Of a DNA stretch of 64,000 bases, positions 33,960 to 49,797 are shown piece after piece; positions within the stretch are counted from its first letter, which is position 1, and each line of letters opens with the position of its first letter. The stretch is from assembly GCA_030765045.1 (NCBI GenBank), contig CM060964.1:154967990-155031989 (forward strand), written 5' to 3'. Under the pieces are notes generated by a model that had not been told where the DNA came from, searched no databases, and was given only the letters and a program-made list of their open reading frames with translations. Position numbers and translations under genes: made by a program. This stretch comes from Tenodera sinensis. Taxonomy: Eukaryota; Arthropoda; Insecta; Mantodea; Mantidae.

Positions 33960-34192
33960 AAAAAAATTATTTTCTTGTTTAACGACGCTGTCAATTGCCA
34001 GGATCACATCAGCGTCGCCGGTGTGCCGGAATTTTGTCCCGCAGGAGTTCTTTTACATGACAGTAAATCTACTGACATGGAGCTGTCGTTTTTTTAAGCA
34101 CACTTAAAAACCATCGGCCTGGGCCGGGTTTGAACCCGCGACCTTGGGATCAGTAGGCCAGCGTCTAACCAACTGAGCCACCCAGACCGACC
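33960..34192 (-). repeat. tRNA-derived SINE (family alpha) at the array's left edge
   Basis: On the minus strand from 34192: GGTCTGGGTGGCTCAGTTGG (A-box) and GCGGGTTCAAACCCGGCC (B-box), then a body of about 150 bp containing CCGGCGACGCTGATGTGATC and GTTAAACAAGAAAATAA with a T-rich end. Near-identical direct repeats flank it: CCCATTCATTAA (33948-33959) and CCCATACATTAA (34193-34204). The same SINE occurs three times inside the array in the opposite orientation. This copy carries several differences from them. Confidence 0.85.
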
Positions 34193-35501
34193 CCCATACA
34201 TTAAGCACACATACACGCACGCACCCACTAACCCACCCCATCACCCACGCCCATCCACAACACACATCCCATCACCCATGCTAATTCACAAAACACACAC
34301 CCACTCACACCAAACCACTCACCCCACACACATCCACACCTGCCCACCCATCACACATGCACACCTACATACCCACCATGCACACACACCAACAAACGCA
34401 AAAGTTCCCACCCACACACACACTCACCCACACACCCATCCCACACCTACCCACACATTACACACACATACCCACCACACACCCAAACCCACACCAACTC
34501 ACCCGCCACACATTGCACACACACAAAACCACACCTACCCACTCACCACACACACAAACCCAAACCCAAACCTATCCACCCCCAACACACACAACCAAAA
34601 TACACCTAAAATCCCACACCTACACACACCACAAACACACCCAAAACAACACCTACCCATCACAGATAACCCCCACACACACAAACCCACACCTACCCAC
34701 CCATCAAAGACATATATGCCCAAACCTGCACCTGACCACCCACCACACACCCACTCACACCCAAACCCACACCTACTCACCCCTCACACATCCACAAACA
34801 CCCAAACCCACACCTACTAACATACCACAGACCCACTTACATTCAAACCCATACCTACCTACCCATCACACACCCAAACCCACACCTACTCACATACCCC
34901 AGACCCACACACACCCAAAGCCACACCTACTCACCCACCACACACACCCACACACACCCAAACCCACACGTACCTACCCAGCACACATCCGCATACACCA
35001 AAACCCACAACTACCCACCACACATCCACACACACCCAAACCCACACCTACTCTCATACCACATACCCACACACATCCAAACCCACACCAACCTACCCAT
35101 CACACACCCAAACCAACACCTACTCACCCACCACACGTTCACACACACCCAAACCCACACCTACCTACCCAGCACACATCCATATACACCAAAACCCACA
35201 CCTACTCACCACACATCCCCCCCCCACACACACACCCAAACCCACACCTATCTACCCACCAAACATCCACACACACCAAAACCCACAACTACCCACCACA
35301 CATCCACATCCACACACACCCAAACCCACACCTACTCTCATACCACATACCCACACACATCCAAACCCACACCTACCTACCCATCACACACCCAAACCAA
35401 CACCTACTCACCCACCACACATTCACACACACCCAAACCCACACCTACCTACCCAGCACACATCCACATACACCAAAACCCACACCTACCAACCACACAT
35501 C

Positions 35502-35503
<2 letters not shown>

Positions 35504-35546
<43 letters not shown>
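35504..35546 (+). repeat. CA dinucleotide run
   Basis: About 43 bp of uninterrupted CA repeats within one array unit, an expansion of the ACACACAC step present in every unit. It is the longest pure CA run in the array. Confidence 0.95.
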
Positions 35547-35548
<2 letters not shown>

Positions 35549-37023
35549 CCAAACCCACACCTACCTACCCACCACACATCCACATACACCCAAACCCACA
35601 CCTACCTACCCACCACACATCCATATACACCCAAACCCACACCTACCTACCCACCACACATCCACATACACCCAAACCCACACCTACCTACCCACCACAC
35701 ATCCACATACACCCAAACCCACACCTACCTACCCACCACACATCCACACACACCAAAACCCACAACTACCCACCACACATCCACACACACCCAAACCCAC
35801 ACCTACCCACCACACATCCACACACACCCAAACCCACACCTACACACCACACATCCACACACACCCAAAGCCACACCTACCCACCACACATCAACACACC
35901 CAAATCCACACCGACCCACCACACATCCACACACACCCAAACCCACACCTACCTACCCAGCACACATCCACATACACCACAACCCACAACTACCCACCAC
36001 ACATCCACATACACCCAAACCCACAACTACCCACCACACATCCACACACACCCAAACCCACACCTACGCAGCACACATGCACACATGTCAAAACCCACAT
36101 CTACCTACCACACATCCACCTACACCAAAACCCACAACTACCCAGCACACATTCACACACACCAAAACCTACACCTACCTACCACACATCCACACACACC
36201 AAAACCTACACCTACCTACCACACATCCACACACACCAAACCGCACACCTACCTACCCAGCACTCACCCACACCCACATCCACATACACCAAAACCCCCA
36301 ACTACTCAGGACACATCCACACACCCAAACCCACACCTACCTACCCAGAACACATCCACACACACCAAAACCCACACCTACCTACCCACCACACATCCAC
36401 ACACACCCAAACCCACACCTACCTACCCAGCACACATCCACCTACACCAAAACCCACACCTACCCAGCACACATCCACATACACCAAAACGCACAACTAC
36501 CCAGCACACATCCACACACACCAAAACCCACACCTACCTAGCTAGCACACATCCACATACACCAAAACCCACAACTACCCACCACACATCCACACACACC
36601 CAAACCCACACCTACCAACCCAGCATACATCCACACACACCCAAACCCACACCTACCTACCCAGCACACATCCACATACAACAAAACTCGCAACTACCCA
36701 CCACACATCCACACACACCCAAACTCACACCTACCTACCTAGCACACATCCACACACACCCAAACCCACACCTACCTACCCAGCACACATCCACATACAC
36801 CAAAACCCACAGCTACCCACCACAGATCCACACACACCCAAACCCACACCTATCTACCTAGCACACATCCACATATACCAAAACCCACACCTACCTACCC
36901 ACCACACATCCACACACACCAAAACCCACACCTGCCTACCCAGCAAACATCCACACACACACACACCAAAACCCACAACTACCCAGCACACATCCACTCA
37001 CACACAAATCCACACCTACTTAT

Positions 37024-37252
37024 GTCGGTCTGGGTGGCTCAGTTGGTTAGACGCTGGCCCACTGATCCCAAGGTCGCGGGTTCAAACCCGGCCCCGGTCA
37101 ATGATTTTTAAGTGTGCTTAAAAATGACAGCTCCATGTCAGTATATTTACTGGCATGTAAAAGAACTCCTGCGGGAAAAAATTCCGGTACACCGGCGACG
37201 CTGATGTGATCCTGGCAATTGACAGCGTCGTTAAACAAGAAAATAGTTTTTA
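37024..37252 (+). repeat. SINE alpha, in-array copy 1
   Basis: Starts GTCGGTCTGGGTGGCTCAGT. The B-box region GCGGGTTCAAACCCGGCC follows, and it ends GTTAAACAAGAAAATAG. It appears identical to the copies at 43700 and 49569 and diverged from the reversed copy at 33960. It lacks a clear target duplication. It was probably carried along when the larger unit was amplified. Confidence 0.88.
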
Positions 37253-40200
37253 GTTCCACCCAACACACATACACATACACCAAAACCGACAACTACCCAC
37301 CACACATCCACACACACCCAAACCCACACCTACCCACCCAGCACACATCCACATACACTAAAACCCACAAATACCCACCACATATCCACACACACCCAAA
37401 CACTCACCTACCTACCCAGTACATATCCACACACACCTACCTATCCAGCACATATTCACACACACCAAAACCCACACCTACCTAGCTAGCACACATCCAC
37501 ATACACCAAAACCCACAACTACCCACCACACATCCACACATACCCAAACCCACACCTACCTACCCAGCATACATCCACACACACCCAAACCCACACCTAC
37601 CTACCCAGCACACATCCACATACAACAAAACTCACAACTACCCACCACACATCCACACACACCCAAACCCACACCTACCTACCTAGCACACATCCACACC
37701 ACCCAAACCCACACCTACCTACCCAGCACACATCCACATACACCAAAACCCACAGCTACCCACCACACATCCACACACTCCCAAACCCACACCTATCTAC
37801 CTAGCACACATCCACACACACCAAAACCCACACCTACCTACCCAGCACACATCCACATACAACAAAACTCACAACTACCAAGAACACATCCACACACACC
37901 AAAACCCACACCTACCTACCCAGCAAACATCCACATACACCAAAACCCACACCTACCTACCCACCACACATCCACACACACCAAAACCCACAACTACCCA
38001 GCACACAGCCACTCACACCCAAATCCACACCTGCCCACCCAGCACACATCCACACACACCAAAACCGACAACTACCCACCACACATCCACACACAACCAA
38101 ACCCACGCCTACCTACCCAGCACACATCCACACACCAAAACCCACAACAACCCAGCACACATCCACATACACCAAAACTCACACCTACCTACCCAGCACA
38201 CATCCACATACACCAAAACCCACAACTACCCAGCACACAGCCACTGACACCCAAATCCACACCTACCCACCCAGCACACATCCACATACACCAAAGCCGA
38301 CAACTACCCACCACACATCCACACACAACCAAACCCACACCTACCCACGCAGCACACATCCACATACACTAAAACCGACAAATAGCCACCACATATGCAC
38401 ACACACCCAAACATGCACCTACCTACCCAGCACACATCCACACACACCAAAACCCACAACTACCCAGCACACATCCACATACACCAAAACCCACACCTAC
38501 CTACCCAGCACACATCCACATACACCAAAACCCACAACTACCCAGCACACAGCCACTCACACCCCAATCCACACCTACCCACCCAGAACACATCCACATA
38601 CACCAAAACCGACAACTACCCACCACACATCCCCACACAACCAAACCCACACCTACCCACGCAGCACACATCCACATACACTAAAACCGACAAATACCCA
38701 CCACATATGCACACACACCCAAACATGCACCTACCTACCCAGCACACATCCACAAACACCAAAACCCAAACTTACCTAACCACCACACATCCACACACAC
38801 CCAAACCCACACCTATCCAGCACACATCCACACACACAGGAACCCACACCTACCTACCACACATCCACACACACCAAAACCCACACCTACCTAGCGAGCA
38901 CACATCCACAGAAACGAAAAACCACACCTACCTACCGCACATCCACACACACCAAAACCCACACCTACCTGCCCAGCACATGTCCACATTCACCAAACCG
39001 CATACCGACCTACCCACCACACATCCAGACACCAAAACCCACACCTACCTACCCAGCACACATCTACATACACCAAAACCCACAACGGCCCACCACACAT
39101 CCACATACACCCAAAACAACACCTACTCACATACCACACACCCACACACACCCAAACCCACACCTACTCAACGACCACACACCCACACACACCCAAACCC
39201 ACACCTACCTACCCAGCACACATTTACATACACCAAAACCCACAACGACCCACCACACATCCACACACACCCAAAACCACACCTACTCACATACCACAGA
39301 CCCACACACACCCACACAGACCCAAACCCGCTCCTACCTACCCAGCACACATCCGCATACACCAAAACACACAACTACCCACCACATATCCACACACACC
39401 CAAACCCACACCTACTGTCATACCACATACCCACACACATTCAAACCCACACCTACCTACCCATCACACACCCAAACAAACACCTACTCACCCACCACAC
39501 ATTCACACGCACCCAAACCCACACCTACCTACCCAGCACACATCCACATACACCCAAACCCACACCTACCTACCCACCACACATGCACACACACTAAAAC
39601 CCACAACTACCCTCCACACATCAACACACACCCAAACCCACAACTACCCACCACACATCCACACACACCCAAACCCACACCTACCCACCTACCACACATC
39701 CACACACACCCAAACCCACACCTACCCACCACACATACACACACCCAAACCCACACCTACCCACCGCACATCCACACACACCCAAACCCACACCTACCCA
39801 CCACACATCAACACATACCCAAACACACACCGACCTACCACACATCCACACACACACCCAAACCCACACCTACCGGTCCAGCACACATCCACATACACCA
39901 AAACCCACAACTACCCACCACACATCTACATACATCCAAACCCACAACTACCCACCACACATCCACACACACCCAAAACCACACCTACCCGTCACAGATA
40001 ACCCCCACACACCCAAACCCACACATCACACACACCAACCCACACCTACCCACCCATCAAAGACATATACCCAAACCCGCACCTGACCACCCACCACACA
40101 CCCACTCACACACAAACCCAAACCCTCACCTACTCACCAACCACACATTCACACACACCCAAACTCACACCTACCTACCCAGCACACATCCACATACACC

Positions 40201-43200
40201 AAAACCCACACCTACCCACCACACATCCCCCCAACACACACACCCAAACCCACACCCACCTACCCACCACACATCCGCACACACACACCAAAACCCACAA
40301 CTACCCACCACACATCCACATACACCCAAACCCACACCTACCCACCACACATCCACACCTACAAAACCCACAATTACCCACCACTCATCCACACACACTC
40401 AAACCCACAACTACCCCAACACATCCACACACACCCAAACCCACACCTACCTACCCACCACACATCCACACACACCCAAACCCACACCTACCCACCCACA
40501 ACACATACACAGGCACCCAAACCCACCCGACCCCCACACATCCACATACACCAAAACCCACACCTACCTACCCAGGACACATCCACATACACCAAAACCC
40601 ACAACTACCTACCACACATCCACATACACCCAAACCCACACCTACCCACCCACCACAAATACACACACACAAACCCACACCTACCCAGCACACATCCACA
40701 TACACCCAAACCCACACCTACCTACCCACCACACATGCACACACACTAAAACCCACAACTACCCTCCACACATCAACACACACCCAAACCTACAACTACC
40801 CACCACACATCCACACACACCCAAACCCACACCTACCCACCACACATCCACACACACCCAAACCCACACCTACCCACCACACATCCACACACACCCAAAC
40901 CCACACCTACCTACCCAGCACACATCCACATACACCAAAACCCACAACTACCCACCACACATCCACATACATCCAAACCCACAACTACCCACCACACATC
41001 CACACACACCCAAAACCACACCTACCCATCTCAGATAACCCCCACACACCCAAACCCACACATCACACACACCAACCCACACCTACCCACCCATCAAAGA
41101 CATATACCCAAACCCGCACCTGACCACCCACCACACACCCACTCACACACAAACCCAAACCCACACCTACCCACCCACCACAAATACACACACACAAACC
41201 CACACCTACCCAGCACACATCCACATACACCCAAACCCACACCTACCTACCCACCACACATGCACACACACTAAAACCCACAACTACCCTCCACACATCA
41301 ACACACACCCAAACCTACAACTACCCACCACACATCCACACACACCCAAACCCACACCTACCCACCACACATCCACACACACCCAAACCCACACCTACCC
41401 ACCACACATCCACACACACCCAAACCCACACCTACCTAACCAGCACACATCCACATACACCAAAACCCACAACTACCCACCACACATCCACATACATCCA
41501 AACCCGCAACTACCCACCACACATCCACACACACCTTAAACCACACCTACCTACCCACCACACATCCACACACACCCAAACCCACAACTACCTACCACAC
41601 ATCGTCATACACCCAAACCCACACCTACCCACCCACCACAAATACACACACACAAACCCACACCTACACACCCACCACACATACACACACAAACCCACTC
41701 CTACCCACCACACATCCACACACACCCTAACCCACACCGACCCACCACACATCCACATACACCAAACCCCACACCTACCTACCCATCACACACCCAAACA
41801 AACACCTACTCACCCACCACACATTCACACGCACCCAAACCCACACCTACCTACCCACCACACATCCACACAGACCCAATCCCACACCTACCTACCCACG
41901 ACACATCCACATACACCAAAACCCACAACTACCCACCACACATCCACACACACCTAAACACACAACTACCTACCACACATCCACACACACCTAAACACAC
42001 AACTACCCACCACACATCCACATACACCCAAACCCACACCTACCCACCACACATCCACATACATTCAAACCCACACCTACCCACCACACATCCACACAGA
42101 CCCAATCCCACACCTACCCACCACACATCCACACAGACCCAATCCCACACCTACCTACCCACGACACATCCACATACACCAAAACCCACAACTACCCACC
42201 ACACATTCACACAAACCCAAACCGACAATTACCCACCACATATCTACACACACCCAAACCCACACCTACCTACCCAGCACACATCCACGCACACCAAAAC
42301 CCACACCTACCCACCCACCACACATCCACACACACCCAAACCTGCACCTACCTACCACACATCCCCACACACCCTAACAGACATCTACCCACCACACATC
42401 CACACACAAGCAAACCCACACCTACCCACCACACATCCACACACACTTAAACCCACACCTACCCACCACACATCCACACACATCCAAACTTACATCTACC
42501 TACCCAGGACACATCCACACACACCCAAACCCACAACTACCAGCCCAGCACACATCCACATACACCAAAACCCACAACTACCCACCTCACATCCACTCAC
42601 ACCCAAAGCCACACCTACCCAGCACACATGCACACACATCAAGACCTGCACCTACCTACCACACATCCACATACACCAAGACCCACAACTACCCAGCACA
42701 CATTCATACACACCAAAACGCACACCAACCTACCACACATCCACACACACCAAAACCCACACCAACCTACACAGCACACATCCACATACACCAAAACCCA
42801 CAACTACCCAGCACACATCCACACACCCAAACCCACACCTACCTACGCAGCACACATCCACACACACCCAAACCCACACCTACCCACCACATATCCACAT
42901 ACACGAAAACCCCCACCTATCTACCCAGTACACATCCACACACACCCAAACCCACACGTACCTACCTACCACACATCCTCACACACACACCAAAACCCAC
43001 ACCTACCTACCCAGCACACATCCACATACACCCAAACCGACACCTACCTACCCACCACACATCCACATACACCCAAACCCACAGCTACCTACCCACCACG
43101 TATCCACACACACCCAAACCCATACCTACCCACCCACCACACATCCACACACACCAAAACCCACACCTACCTACCAACCATACAACCACACACAGCCAAA

Positions 43201-43699
43201 CCCACACCTACCTACCCACCACACATCCACACAACAAAAAACCCACACGTACCTAACTACCACACATCCACATACACCCATACCCACACCTACCCGCTCA
43301 CCACACATCCACACACACCCAAACTCACACCTACCTACCCACCAGACATCCACACAATAAAAAACCCACACCTACCTACCCAGCACACATCCACCTACAC
43401 CAAACCCACACCTACCTAGCACACATCCACATACACCAAAACCCACAACTACCCACCACACATCCACATAAACCAAAACCCCTACCTATCTACCCAGTAC
43501 CTATCCACACACACCCAAACCCACACGTGCCTACCTACCAACATCCACACACACACCCAAACCCACACCTATCTACCTAGCACACATCCACATATACCAA
43601 AACCCACACCTACCTACCCACCACACATCCACACACACACACCAAAACCCACAACTACCCAGCACACATCCACTCACACACAAATCCACATCTACTTAT
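37024..43699 (+). repeat. Higher-order repeat copy 1, 6676 bp
   Basis: Defined from the start of the first in-array SINE alpha to the start of the next. Landmarks shared with later copies are the ATGCACACACACCCAAACA block (38395), the GTCCACATTCACC block (about 38980), two CAGATAACCCCC blocks (about 39994 and 41034) and the CACATCAAGACCTGCACC block (about 42636). Stretches compared by eye with copies 2 and 3 show only scattered single-base differences. Confidence 0.85.
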
Positions 43700-43928
43700 G
43701 TCGGTCTGGGTGGCTCAGTTGGTTAGACGCTGGCCCACTGATCCCAAGGTCGCGGGTTCAAACCCGGCCCCGGTCAATGATTTTTAAGTGTGCTTAAAAA
43801 TGACAGCTCCATGTCAGTATATTTACTGGCATGTAAAAGAACTCCTGCGGGAAAAAATTCCGGTACACCGGCGACGCTGATGTGATCCTGGCAATTGACA
43901 GCGTCGTTAAACAAGAAAATAGTTTTTA
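43700..43928 (+). repeat. SINE alpha, in-array copy 2
   Basis: Same sequence and same array context as the copy at 37024, including the preceding CTACTTAT and the following TTTTTAGTTCCACCC. This indicates duplication of the host unit and not a separate insertion. Confidence 0.88.
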
Positions 43929-46900
43929 GTTCCACCCAACACACATACACATACACCAAAACCGACAACTACCCACCACACATCCACACACACCCAAACC
44001 CACACCTACCCACCCAGCACACATCCACATACACTAAAACCCACAAATACCCACCACATATCCACACACACCCAAACACTCACCTACCTACCCAGTACAT
44101 ATCCACACACACCTACCTATCCAGCACATATCCACACACACCAAAACCCACACCTACCTAGCTAGCACACATCCACATACACCAAAACCCACAACTACCC
44201 ACCACACATCCACACATACCCAAACCCACACCTACCTACCCAGCATACATCCACACACACCCAAACCCACACCTACCTACCCAGCACACATCCACATACA
44301 ACAAAACTCACAACTACCCACCACACATCCACACACACCCAAACCCACACCTACCTACCTAGCACACATCCACACCACCCAAACCCACACCTACCTACCC
44401 AGCACACATCCACATACACCAAAACCCACAGCTACCCACCACACATCCACACACTCCCAAACCCACACCTATCTACCTAGCACACATCCACACACACCAA
44501 AACCCACACCTACCTACCCAGCACACATCCACATACAACAAAACTCACAACTACCAAGAACACATCCACACACACCAAAACCCACACCTACCTACCCAGC
44601 ACACATCCACATACACCAAAACCCACACCTACCTACCCACCACACATCCACACACACCAAAACCCACAACTACCCAGCACAGAGCCACTCACACCCAAAT
44701 CCACACCTGCCCACCCAGCACACATCCACACACACCAAAACCGACAACTACCCACCACACATCCACACACAACCAAACCCACGCCTACCTACCCAGCACA
44801 CATCCACACACACCAAAACCCACAACAACCCAGCACACATCCACATACACCAAAACTCACACCTACCTACCCAGCACACATCCACATACACCAAAACCCA
44901 CAACTACCCAGCACACAGCCACTGACACCCAAATCCACACCTACCCACCCAGCACACATCCACATACACCAAAGCCGACAACTACCCACCACACATCCAC
45001 ACACAACCAAACCCACACCTACCCACGCAGCACACATCCACATACACTAAAACCGACAAATAGCCACCACATATGCACACACACCCAAACATGCACCTAC
45101 CTACCCAGCACACATCCACACACACCAAAACCCACAACTACCCAGCACACATCCACATACACCAAAACCCACACCTACCTACCCAGCACACATCCACATA
45201 CACCAAAACCCACAACTACCCAGCACACAGCCACTCACACCCCAATCCACACCTACCCACCCAGAACACATCCACATACACCAAAACCGACAACTACCCA
45301 CCACACATCCCCACACAACCAAACCCACACCTACCCACGCAGCACACATCCACATACACTAAAACCGACAAATACCCACCACATATGCACACACACCCAA
45401 ACATGCACCTACCTACCCAGCACACATCCACAAACACCAAAACCCAAACTTACCTAACCACCACACATCCACACACACCCAAACCCACACCTATCCAGCA
45501 CACATCCACACACACAGGAACCCACACCTACCTACCACACATCCACACACACCAAAACCCACACCTACCTAGCGAGCACACATCCACAGAAACGAAAAAC
45601 CACACCTACCTACCGCACATCCACACACACCAAAACCCACACCTACCTGCCCAGCACATGTCCACATTCACCAAACCGCATACCGACCTACCCACCACAC
45701 ATCCAGACACCAAAACCCACACCTACCTACCCAGCACACATCTACATACACCAAAACCCACAACGGCCCACCACACATCCACATACACCCAAAACAACAC
45801 CTACTCACATACCACACACCCACACACACCCAAACCCACACCTACTCAACCACCACACACCCACACACACCCAAACCCACACCTACCTACCCAGCACACA
45901 TTTACATACACCAAAACCCACAACGACCCACCACACATCCACACACACCCAAAACCACACCTACTCACATACCACAGACCCACACACACCCACACAGACC
46001 CAAACCCGCTCCTACCTACCCAGCACACATCCGCATACACCAAAACACACAACTACCCACCACATATCCACACACACCCAAACCCACACCTACTGTCATA
46101 CCACATACCCACACACATTCAAACCCACACCTACCTACCCATCACACACCCAAACAAACACCTACTCACCCACCACACATTCACACGCACCCAAACCCAC
46201 ACCTACCTACCCAGCACACATCCACATACACCCAAACCCACACCTACCTACCCACCACACATGCACACACACTAAAACCCACAACTACCCTCCACACATC
46301 AACACACACCCAAACCCACAACTACCCACCACACATCCACACACACCCAAACCCACACCTACCCACCTACCACACATCCACACACACCCAAACCCACACC
46401 TACCCACCACACATACACACACCCAAACCCACACCTACCCACCGCACATCCACACACACCCAAACCCACACCTACCCACCACACATCAACACACACCCAA
46501 ACACACACCGACCTACCACACATCCACACACACCCAAACCCACACCTACCGGTCCAGCACACATCCACATACACCAAAACCCACAACTACCCACCACACA
46601 TCTACATACATCCAAAGCCACAACTACCCACCACACATCCACACACACCCAAACCCACACCTACCCACCACACATCCACACACACCCAAACCCACACCTA
46701 CCCACCACACATCCACACACACCCAAACCCACACCTACCTACCCAGCACACATCCACATACACCAAAACCCACAACTACCCACCACACATCCACATACAT
46801 CCAAACCCACAACTACCCACCACACATCCACACACACCCAAAACCACACCTACCCATCTCAGATAACCCCCACACACCCAAACCCACACATCACACACAC

Positions 46901-49568
46901 CAACCCACACCTACCCACCCATCAAAGACATATACCCAAACCCGCACCTGACCACCCACCACACACCCACTCACACACAAACCCAAACCCACACCTACCC
47001 ACCCACCACAAATACACACACACAAACCCACACCTACCCAGCACACATCCACATACACCCAAACCCACACCTACCTACCCACCACACATGCACACACACT
47101 AAAACCCACAACTACCCTCCACACATCAACACACACCCAAACCTACAACTACCCACCACACATCCACACACACCCAAACCCACACCTACCCACCACACAT
47201 CCACACACACCCAAACCCACACCTACCCACCACACATCCACACACACCCAAACCCACACCTACCTAACCAGCACACATCCACATACACCAAAACCCACAA
47301 CTACCCACCACACATCCACATACATCCAAACCCGCAACTACCCACCACACATCCACACACACCTTAAACCACACCTACCTACCCACCACACATCCACACA
47401 CACCCAAACCCACAACTACCTACCACACATCGTCATACACCCAAACCCACACCTACCCACCCACCACAAATACACACACACAAACCCACACCTACACACC
47501 CACCACACATACACACACAAACCCACTCCTACCCACCACACATCCACACACACCCTAACCCACACCGACCCACCACACATCCACATACACCAAACCCCAC
47601 ACCTACCTACCCATCACACACCCAAACAAACACCTACTCACCCACCACACATTCACACGCACCCAAACCCACACCTACCTACCCACCACACATCCACACA
47701 GACCCAATCCCACACCTACCTACCCACGACACATCCACATACACCAAAACCCACAACTACCCACCACACATCCACACACACCTAAACACACAACTACCTA
47801 CCACACATCCACACACACCTAAACACACAACTACCCACCACACATCCACATACACCCAAACCCACACCTACCCACCACACATCCACATACATTCAAACCC
47901 ACACCTACCCACCACACATCCACACAGACCCAATCCCACACCTACCCACCACACATCCACACAGACCCAATCCCACACCTACCCACCCACGACACATCCA
48001 CATACACCAAAACCCACAACTACCCACCACACATTCACACAAACCCAAACCGACAATTACCCACCACATATCTACACACACCCAAACCCACACCTACCTA
48101 CCCAGCACACATCCACGCACACCAAAACCCACACCTACCCACCCACCACACATCCACACACACCCAAACCTGCACCTACCTACCACACATCCCCACACAC
48201 CCTAACAGACATCTACCCACCACACATCCACACACAAGCAAACCCACACCTACCCACCACACATCCACACACACTTAAACCCACACCTACCCACCACACA
48301 TCCACACACATCCAAACTTACATCTACCTACCCAGGACACATCCACACACACCCAAACCCACAACTACCAGCCCAGCACACATCCACATACACCAAAACC
48401 CACAACTACCCACCTCACATCCACTCACACCCAAAGCCACACCTACCCAGCACACATGCACACACATCAAGACCTGCACCTACCTACCACACATCCACAT
48501 ACACCAAGACCCACAACTACCCAGCACACATTCATACACACCAAAACGCACACCAACCTACCACACATCCACACACACCAAAACCCACACCAACCTACAC
48601 AGCACACATCCACATACACCAAAACCCACAACTACCCAGCACACATCCACACACCCAAACCCACACCTACCTACGCAGCACACATCCACACACACCCAAA
48701 CCCACACCTACCCACCACATATCCACATACACGAAAACCCCCACCTATCTACCCAGTACACATCCACACACACCCAAACCCACACGTACCTACCTACCAC
48801 ACATCCTCACACACACACCAAAACCCACACCTACCTACCCAGCACACATCCACATACACCCAAACCGACACCTACCTACCCACCACACATCCACATACAC
48901 CCAAACCCACAGCTACCTACCCACCACGTATCCACACACACCCAAACCCATACCTACCCACCCACCACACATCCACACACACCAAAACCCACACCTACCT
49001 ACCAACCATACAACCACACACAGCCAAACCCACACCTACCTACCCACCACACATCCACACAACAAAAAACCCACACGTACCTATCTACCACACATCCACA
49101 TACACCCATACCCACACCTACCCGCTCACCACACATCCACACACACCCAAACTCACACCTACCTACCCACCAGACATCCACACAATAAAAAACCCACACC
49201 TACCTACCCAGCACACATCCACCTACACCAAACCCACACCTACCTAGCACACATCCACATACACCAAAACCCACAACTACCCACCACACATCCACATAAA
49301 CCAAAACCCCTACCTATCTACCCAGTACCTATCCACACACACCCAAACCCACACGTGCCTACCTACCAACATCCACACACACACCCAAACCCACACCTAT
49401 CTACCTAGCACACATCCACATATACCAAAACCCACACCTACCTACCCACCACACATCCACACACACCAAAACCCACACCTGCCTACCCAGCAAACATCCA
49501 CACACACACACCAAAACCCACAACTACCCAGCACACATCCACTCACACACAAATCCACATCTACTTAT
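43700..49568 (+). repeat. Higher-order repeat copy 2, 5869 bp
   Basis: Same landmark order as copy 1 but shorter by 807 bp. Only one CAGATAACCCCC block is present (about 46860) where copies 1 and 3 have two, so a segment equivalent to roughly 39960-40800 of copy 1 is missing. Otherwise it appears nearly identical to copies 1 and 3. Confidence 0.85.
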
Positions 49569-49797
49569 GTCGGTCTGGGTGGCTCAGTTGGTTAGACGCT
49601 GGCCCACTGATCCCAAGGTCGCGGGTTCAAACCCGGCCCCGGTCAATGATTTTTAAGTGTGCTTAAAAATGACAGCTCCATGTCAGTATATTTACTGGCA
49701 TGTAAAAGAACTCCTGCGGGAAAAAATTCCGGTACACCGGCGACGCTGATGTGATCCTGGCAATTGACAGCGTCGTTAAACAAGAAAATAGTTTTTA
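49569..49797 (+). repeat. SINE alpha, in-array copy 3
   Basis: Same sequence and flanks as the copies at 37024 and 43700. It is the last occurrence of this SINE in the window, although the array continues for another 14 kb. Confidence 0.88.

Noticed and set aside
37098..37292. 64-codon minus-strand frame repeated at 43774 and 49643
   Set aside because: It is the antisense of SINE alpha. Its repetition reflects the higher-order units and not a gene family.
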